From the NCBI GenBank assembly GCA_014871385.1, contig CM026427.1, forward strand, positions 8,066,344 through 8,130,343: DNA of 64,000 nt. The letters are read 5' to 3'. Of this stretch, positions 62,511-64,000 are shown piece after piece. This DNA comes from Ceratodon purpureus. Its lineage: Eukaryota; Streptophyta; Bryopsida; Pseudoditrichales; Ditrichaceae. Position numbers and translations under genes: made by a program. Below the pieces are notes generated by a model, which worked only from the letters and a program-made list of their open reading frames with translations, was not told where the DNA came from and did not search any database. Every line of letters begins with the position of its first letter. Positions within the stretch are counted from its first letter, which is position 1.

Positions 62511-64000
62511 ACTGCTAGGGCTCTCCTAGAATAACTCTCGTTTACTTGTAGGTTTTACTCTAGGGGAAAAAACTAGTAGGCTCGTCGGCTTCTTTTCACT
62601 ATGGGAGGAGCTTATGATCTCAATAAAAAATAAATGAAGGGACATTACATAGGAGCTTCCATCTCATAATATAATTTAATTTTACTTCCAGATGATTTGG
62701 GGACAAGAAAGAGGCAAACTTCTGTTCCTTTTATCTATGAGGAAGTCTGACTCCTTGTGATGTATTTACATCTGATTCATGCGACTTAGATTTTCAATCA
62801 TTTGTAAAATTCCTTCTACTTTGAAGTAAAGTTAAACTATGTGATAGATATATCTCTTGCTACTATATTTCAAGCTACATCAAATTTGTGAGGGAGGTTT
62901 GTGAATGTTTGTAAACCTTCTCCATCAATTTCAAGGCGAATATACAATTTCAATAAAGTTTTAAACCCTAAAAGATGATTTTTGCCGCTACCTGGTGGGA
63001 GTGGCCGAGTTCCATATTGGTTCAACAGTTTGACATACTTGAAATAGCTCATGTGCTACAGTTAGATTATATGAAAATAATTTGTGACTAGTTCCACTTG
63101 CTTGAATTGGGTAGCGTGACAAGTTCCACATGACCAAAAATCACAAGGATTGTTCCTTGATACAAACAAAGAAAAGACAATTCCAAATCTATGGATGTAC
63201 TTTTTCATGCCAATCTATGTTTGACTATGGAAGTTACCGTTGTGAGGATTGACAAATATGAAACTACTGAGAATATCAACCACTGACTAAAAGTATTGTT
63301 GCTAGAGGTTGGAAGATAGGCCCCCTTATTGTTATTACAACTACAACTAAAAAAGTTGTATACATTCTTTGAATGAAATTCATTGAAGACAAATCCAAAA
63401 TACCTAAATCGACCATATGAAAGGCCTTTAAAAATATCAACAACATTGCTATTTACTATGTTATTTCTATCATCCACTATGTTATTCCTCTCCTCTACTA
63501 TAAAAGAAAATTAGAAAATCATCAATCCCTATTTCAATTGCACGATCTACCTTAGTAAAAATAAAAACTATTAATAAATAAAGCCACGTTATTTTAATAT
63601 CCAAGGGTGGCACTATCTTAGGTCACACATATACTAGGTTGTTACATAGGACAACTTTCTTCTTGCAATTGCTTATTTAGCAATGCCAAATAACTACAGA
63701 CTTCATAGTAGTTCAAACAAGTTCATCACACTTTGAACGTAGACTAATTATATGTAATAGACACTTCTCCAACCAACAATGAGCACATGACTTGACAAAC
63801 ACCAAATCCAAAATACCATTAGGAGAAAAATGGGGCCCAAAAGGGCCCTATATGATAGCTTGTGTTAAGTGAACCGTTTGCCTAAACACCCTTCTCCATA
63901 AAAGCCCAGTGGTGCATATTGCTGCCGTCTGACAACGTCAGAAGCTACAGTGTTGGTAGCACTAGCAGCGTCAATTGGCTAGACCGCTTACTGGGCCTAC
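62511..64000. other. AT-rich end of window, no gene recognised
   Basis: AT-rich DNA with short motif-free frames. The last 200 bases are less AT-rich and contain a short palindrome (GGGGCCC-AAAA-GGGCCC near 63832) but no feature I can name. Confidence 0.4.

Noticed and set aside
62940-62975. Telomere-like TTTAAACCCTAAAA as a telomerase-RNA template or interstitial telomere
   Set aside because: Only about one and a half repeat units, with no promoter elements or structured domain attached.

Overview
The window looks like nuclear DNA of a land plant, most likely a seed-free one such as a moss (inference). Its genes carry short GT-AG introns. It contains a plant-type CACTA (En/Spm) transposon with TNP2, DUF4218-like and DUF4216-like parts, a JMJ32-like JmjC gene and a strongly conserved plant WD40-like gene. 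The intergenic DNA is very AT-rich. No rRNA, recognisable tRNA, CRISPR array or bacterial operon was seen.

Layout. 1-6.1 kb: tandem repeats, then two host genes on the minus strand, a PDZ-like protein and an uncharacterised 393-residue protein. 6.1-20.7 kb: a promoter region, then an AT-rich gene desert with microsatellites, a foldback element and the first copy of a piggyBac-like non-autonomous transposon (TTAA flanks). 20.7-21.3 kb: a small minus-strand gene. 23.4-47.6 kb: a block of more even base composition centred on a CACTA transposon. Its two divergent genes, a five-exon TNP2 transposase (1246 residues) and a nine-exon TNPA/Transposase_24-like gene (914 residues), both read through in frame on my splice models. 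The same block holds several multi-exon genes I cannot assign, including a Cys-rich protein encoded between the two transposase genes. 47.9-51.2 kb: host genes, JMJ32-like (minus) and a small LEA-like gene (plus), transcribed divergently. 53.7-54.5 kb: second piggyBac-like copy. 55.7-60.1 kb: a GC-rich promoter and an eight-exon WD40-like gene. 61-61.9 kb: third piggyBac-like copy. 62.1-62.5 kb: an isolated GC-rich, highly foldable segment between 10-bp direct repeats.

Exon models were built by hand from open frames, splice signals and phase. Each multi-exon gene marked high confidence sums to a whole number of codons. Function calls rest on remembered family motifs, not on a search. The most notable items are the apparently whole CACTA transposon with possible extra genes, the TTAA-flanked transposon family, and the GC-rich 62-kb segment.
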